Source of the DNA: Halonatronomonas betaini
Lineage (GTDB): Bacteria; Bacillota; Halanaerobiia; Halanaerobiales; Halarsenatibacteraceae
Direction: 5' to 3'
DNA: 64,000 bases
Assembly (NCBI RefSeq): GCF_015666175.1
Contig: NZ_JADPIE010000002.1
Coordinates: 248,001 to 312,000 of the forward strand
In this document: piece after piece, positions 60,569 to 64,000 of the stretch
Position numbering within the stretch: position 1 is the first letter of the stretch
How the letters are laid out: each line of letters starts with the position of its first letter
Program-made: the position numbers and the translations under genes
The notes under the pieces: model-generated
What the model saw: the letters and a program-made list of their open reading frames with translations, nothing else
Database searches by the model: none
What the model was told of the DNA's origin: nothing

Positions 60569-63500
60569 TTAAGGATTTAATTTTATAGTTTTAATTTCAA
60601 ATGGTTTAAATTCAATCTTTAAATGGTCTGTATTTCCTGCTAGATTTGCCTGCTCCCTTTCAATCATATTAACCTCAGTTATTTCAGTATATTTTTCTTT
60701 CAAATCTATACTAACAAACTGCCTCCGACCGCTAGTTTCATTTAATCTTATGATAATACCATTACTATTTTCAGCCTCTTTTATGGCAAGAAGCTCTATT
60801 CCCTTCAAATTCCTGTCTAAATCCAATAAATTATTACTGTAACTGGATTTCCCATTACTTACGATATAATGGTTATTTAAATCAGCTGCCTCTCTATTAA
60901 CCAGGCCATGACTGACTCCTTCCTGATAGGGTAATACCGAATATGTAAATTTATGATAACCCTGATCAGCCTGTCGATCCGGTCCAGTAGCTGATTTTAA
61001 TAATGTTAGCATTAATCTATTATCAATAGCCTGATATCCATATTTTGAATCATTTATGAGAGCAGCTCCAAAGTCAGGTTCCTCCAGTGCAGCCCAGCGC
61101 TGAGCAGGTACTTCAAACCTGGCTCTATCCCAGGAAGTATTATCATGGACAGGTCTTTTTAAATATCCTCCCTGGATCTCATAAACCGCCTGATCTGTAT
61201 GGATATCAAAGGGGAATTCTACCTTTAAAAGTTTATGCCTCTCCTGCCAGTCAATTTCAGTCTCAAAATCAATTCTTCTGCTATCAGCCTGAATAATTAT
61301 ATCCTGGCTAAGCTTTGATTTCTCACCAAAGCTCCCTTTAAATCTAATTCTGACTTCTAAAGGACCGGCTGCAATCAGTTCTATATCATACTCTGGTTTT
61401 AAGCTTTCTGCTTTATCAAAATAATAATCTTCAATATCCCAGGCATCCCAATTTCTTGGCAGGTCCTCTGCCAGAATAAGCTGATTTAAACTCTCAGTCT
61501 CTTTAGTTAATTCCCGATTCCTGTCCTTATCAATAAATGATACTAGCCTGCCATACCTGTCAATACTTAAACTTACCCTGTTATTTTCAACCTTATAAAG
61601 TATATCACCATTAGAAATCTCGTCGACCCTGACAGGACCAACAATATTTTCATTGACATATTGCTGATTTTCAGTGGCGTCCTGAATTTTATAATTATTA
61701 ACTCCCATTGCCGGCAGCGGCTCAACTGGCATAAAGATAAGCTGATTTTCAACAACCTGAACAGGCAAACTTCTTCCAGCATCATCAATTATCATCCTAT
61801 TTTCAATATCAGCCAGATCCAATCTAATAATACTATCCCTCTGATTAACCAGCAGATTCCAGACATTAATATACTCATCTCTAACTTCATCTTCTAATAA
61901 AGATTCAATTGAATTTTCTATAATTCTATCCAGTTTTTCATCGATCTCCTGATACATTCTGACAGTATCCTGATAGACTTCCGCAATTGAAGTCCCAGGC
62001 AGAATATCATGGAACTGATTTACAAGTAAATCTTTCCAGCAGCTTTCCAGTTCTTCAGCAGGATAATCAAAACCATTACCTCTGGCCATAACTCCTAATA
62101 TTTCAGTATTCCTTAACTTTATCTCTAATTTCCGGTTATACCATTTAGTCAATGCCTGGCTGGTATAGGTTCCCCTGTGATACTCAAGATAGAGCTCTCC
62201 CTGCCAGTCAGGATACTCCTCCCTATTTTCATTCAATTCATCCATGAATTCTCTTATAAAGCCAAACTCTAATTTCGGCTGACCCTCAAGGTCCTGCTGG
62301 CGCCTGGCATATTCAAGATGTTCCATTGTTATACCGCCACCACCATCACCATAACCAATTGAATGGATAACCCTTTCACTATCTTCTGGCTGATTAAATT
62401 CCTGCCAGATCTGCTGGACACTGTAGGGATCGACTTCACCATTATAGGTCGTCTTGATAAAATGAGTTAAAACCTCTGAACCATCAATCCCCTGCCATTT
62501 GAAAAGGTCATAGGGAAATCGGTTGGTATCATTCCAGCCTATTTTTGAAGTTATAAAGTAATCAACATCACAGCCCTTCATTATCTGGGGAAGATTCCCG
62601 CTATAACCGAATACATCCGGTAACCAGAGGACTTTAGATTCAGCCCCAAACTTATCATTAAAATATTTCTTCCCATATAAAAACTGCCTGATTAATGACT
62701 CAACTGCCGGTACATTGGTATCAGATTCAACCCACATTCCACCTTCAGGCTCCCAGTTACCAGCTTCTATCTCCTCTTTAACTCTCGAATAAATTTCTGG
62801 ATAGTCCTCTTCTAAATACTTATATAACTGGGGCTGGCTCTGCAAAAACTTAAACTCTGGATATTTCTTAAACATTCTAAGCTGGGTTGCAAAGGTTCTA
62901 CCAGATTTTTTTCTGGTCTCTTTCAATGGCCAGAGCCAGGCAACATCTATATGGGCATGGCCTATCAGATTTAAAGATGGAGTCGTCGGAGAATTCCTTT
63001 TCTCTAATTCAGCTTGAATAAACTCTGCAGCATTATTAAATTGCTTATTCTGTTTAACTTTATCTTCTGTCTCCCAGTCAATCAAATCTACCGCTTTAGA
63101 TAGTTTCTTAATTAATTGATTAAATCTCAAACTATTTTTATCCTGTTCTTTAGCAGTCCCCAGTAATGTTGCCAGGTCATAATAGAGCTTCCAGGCAGCC
63201 TTATTTCTCTCAACTAATTTTATGTAACTAAAACTGGAGGGTATTCTATAAAGTGACTCATCATTAGCAATCATATTGGGGTCGATATCAGTCGGACTTG
63301 GACTAAAATAGTCAGGGACTTCATGACCACAATATGACTGAATAAGAACCTGGTGTTTTCCAGAAACTAATTCCCTGTCCTGAAGTGGAATTTCATTATG
63401 CTCTCTATCGATAGCACCGGCGGCCAGACCATCAATATAAACAATAGACTCCCCACCTAAATCTGCTGCTAAAAACAAGTCCCTGTCACTAATATTATCA

Positions 63501-63721
63501 GCAAGCTCATATTCAGCCCTAAACCAGGCTGAACTCCATTCACTACCCCAATTTTCTCCCTGCTCAATTTCCTCAAATTCAAGCTGATGAATTTCAGACC
63601 TATCTATATAATCAGCCGATTCAGCTATCTCAGTATTTAAAATTTCAATAGTATTATAAAAATAAGCCTGCAACCAGTTTAAACGCTGCTCAATTTTATC
63701 AATCAACTTTTGAGAAATCAT
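60569..63721 (-). CDS. Alpha-mannosidase, glycoside hydrolase family 38
   Basis: 1050 residues. An N-terminal beta domain (to about 230) is followed by the GH38 catalytic domain with GHAHIDVAWLWPL (zinc His and Asp, about 257), the nucleophile Asp in GGMWVESDTN (about 331), WLPDVFGYSG and GDGGGGITMEH. The C-terminal beta-rich domains run from about 650 to 1050. It removes alpha-linked mannose from oligosaccharides; without a signal peptide it is cytoplasmic, so imported sugars are the likely substrate. The ATG is four bases after AAAGGTGAT. No transporter or regulator for mannosides is adjacent. Confidence 0.94.
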   Translation of the reverse strand: MISQKLIDKIEQRLNWLQAYFYNTIEILNTEIAESADYIDRSEIHQLEFEEIEQGENWGSEWSSAWFRAEYELADNISDRDLFLAADLGGESIVYIDGLAAGAIDREHNEIPLQDRELVSGKHQVLIQSYCGHEVPDYFSPSPTDIDPNMIANDESLYRIPSSFSYIKLVERNKAAWKLYYDLATLLGTAKEQDKNSLRFNQLIKKLSKAVDLIDWETEDKVKQNKQFNNAAEFIQAELEKRNSPTTPSLNLIGHAHIDVAWLWPLKETRKKSGRTFATQLRMFKKYPEFKFLQSQPQLYKYLEEDYPEIYSRVKEEIEAGNWEPEGGMWVESDTNVPAVESLIRQFLYGKKYFNDKFGAESKVLWLPDVFGYSGNLPQIMKGCDVDYFITSKIGWNDTNRFPYDLFKWQGIDGSEVLTHFIKTTYNGEVDPYSVQQIWQEFNQPEDSERVIHSIGYGDGGGGITMEHLEYARRQQDLEGQPKLEFGFIREFMDELNENREEYPDWQGELYLEYHRGTYTSQALTKWYNRKLEIKLRNTEILGVMARGNGFDYPAEELESCWKDLLVNQFHDILPGTSIAEVYQDTVRMYQEIDEKLDRIIENSIESLLEDEVRDEYINVWNLLVNQRDSIIRLDLADIENRMIIDDAGRSLPVQVVENQLIFMPVEPLPAMGVNNYKIQDATENQQYVNENIVGPVRVDEISNGDILYKVENNRVSLSIDRYGRLVSFIDKDRNRELTKETESLNQLILAEDLPRNWDAWDIEDYYFDKAESLKPEYDIELIAAGPLEVRIRFKGSFGEKSKLSQDIIIQADSRRIDFETEIDWQERHKLLKVEFPFDIHTDQAVYEIQGGYLKRPVHDNTSWDRARFEVPAQRWAALEEPDFGAALINDSKYGYQAIDNRLMLTLLKSATGPDRQADQGYHKFTYSVLPYQEGVSHGLVNREAADLNNHYIVSNGKSSYSNNLLDLDRNLKGIELLAIKEAENSNGIIIRLNETSGRRQFVSIDLKEKYTEITEVNMIEREQANLAGNTDHLKIEFKPFEIKTIKLNP

Positions 63722-63773
63722 AATTATCACCTTTCTTAAAATATTACTATATTATAATTATATCTTATCAAAT

Positions 63774-63806
63774 AAAAAAAGACCACCGTAATAATAACGG
63801 CGGCAA
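63774..63806 (-). terminator. Terminator of the gene at the right edge
   Basis: Minus-strand stem GCCGCCGT/ACGGTGGT with a 7-base loop followed by CTTTTTTTATT. Confidence 0.85.
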
Positions 63807-63821
63807 AATCTATAGATCAAA

Positions 63822-64000
63822 TTATTTTTCTAAAGGCTCAAACACATCACTATCTTTTAAATCACTACAATCTAAATTGCTCTCCTGATAAAGATTTAAT
63901 CTCTCATTATCAGCCTGGCAGTATTCAACCTTTTCAAGTTCATTATTTAAAACATCAACAATGAAAGGATACTCTTCTAAAGTCTCTTTATCCAGATAAT
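63822..64000 (-). CDS. C-terminal fragment of an acidic protein, continues beyond the window
   Basis: The minus strand is open from base 64000 to a TAA at 63822-63824, about 59 residues including the stop. The visible end reads YLDKETLEEYPFIVDVLNNE then LEKVEYCQADNERL and ends EPLEK. It contains two Cys and many acidic residues. A good terminator follows, so it is a genuine gene end. Too little is visible to assign a family. Confidence 0.6.
   Translation of the reverse strand, partial: YLDKETLEEYPFIVDVLNNELEKVEYCQADNERLNLYQESNLDCSDLKDSDVFEPLEK

Noticed and set aside
1-64000. CRISPR arrays, tRNA or rRNA genes
   Set aside because: Read-through of both strands showed no regularly spaced identical repeats and no cloverleaf-like or rRNA sequence.

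Overview
The window reads as chromosomal DNA of an AT-rich, anaerobic, probably halophilic Firmicute that has an outer membrane; Halanaerobiales is the best guess. Three things point to a double-membraned cell. Two large exported proteins end in beta-barrel-like regions (28230-31256 and 46310-48877). The three ABC substrate-binding proteins carry ordinary signal peptides without a lipobox cysteine. Many proteins are strongly acidic. Shine-Dalgarno sites are strong and often pair with the far 3' end of 16S rRNA (AGGTGAT a few bases before the start). Most genes lie on the minus strand, and most transcription units end in clear intrinsic terminators. I saw no rRNA, tRNA, CRISPR array, prophage or intact IS element.

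Layout. 1-4.7 kb: an M20 amidohydrolase cut by the window edge, small redox or house-cleaning genes (SDR, VOC, nitroreductase), a transporter remnant and a tandem DUF305 metal-binding protein. 4.9-11.7 kb: an operon of a NamZ-like (DUF1343) muramidase followed by a complete Opp/Dpp ABC transporter, suggesting scavenging of peptidoglycan-derived sugars. 11.9-20.2 kb: MFS transporter, cyclopropane synthase with a Usp protein, GntR regulator, a membrane-anchored chemotaxis-like protein with a C-terminal Cache-like tail, a degenerate PAS-GGDEF protein and an HD protein. 20.3-24.9 kb: a more GC-rich BMP-type nucleoside ABC transporter. 25.2-31.4 kb: a surface-protein locus, with an acidic repeat protein and a small Cys peptide divergent from an usher-like outer-membrane protein, then a small RNA. 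31.4-36.5 kb: an ABC transporter lacking ATPases, an archaeal-type TIM homologue and a polytopic membrane protein. 36.8-38.9 kb: paired secreted paralogues and a lipoprotein behind a c-di-GMP-I-like riboswitch. 39-49.8 kb: RecJ, DUF47-PiT phosphate uptake, DUF3006, a ComEC-like MBL protein, DUF188, TraX, an AlaX editing protein, an outer-membrane metallopeptidase and a truncated Na+/alanine symporter. 50-64 kb: a B12-binding sensor coupled to a GGDEF protein, YgiQ radical SAM, an LtaS-like phosphatase-fold protein, M50-CBS protease, 5'-nucleotidase, SIMPL protein, rubrerythrin and GH38 mannosidase.

Two signals stand out. First, three promoters serving exported surface proteins (27811 minus, 28230 plus, 36796 plus) carry arrays of TGAC-like half-sites at an exact 11-bp period. 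In each, the last half-site begins exactly 25 bp before the first base of TATAAT and there is no -35 box. This looks like one activator regulon for a surface system of a diderm Firmicute. Second, four genes have no ATG, GTG or TTG at a plausible start but an ATT at normal spacing from a good Shine-Dalgarno site (36494 minus, 43940 minus, 44373 minus, 54138 plus), suggesting AUU initiation is used repeatedly here.

Cyclic-di-GMP is a likely theme linking the active GGEEF protein, the B12 sensor, the degenerate GGDEF protein and the riboswitch-controlled lipoprotein. That link is inference.
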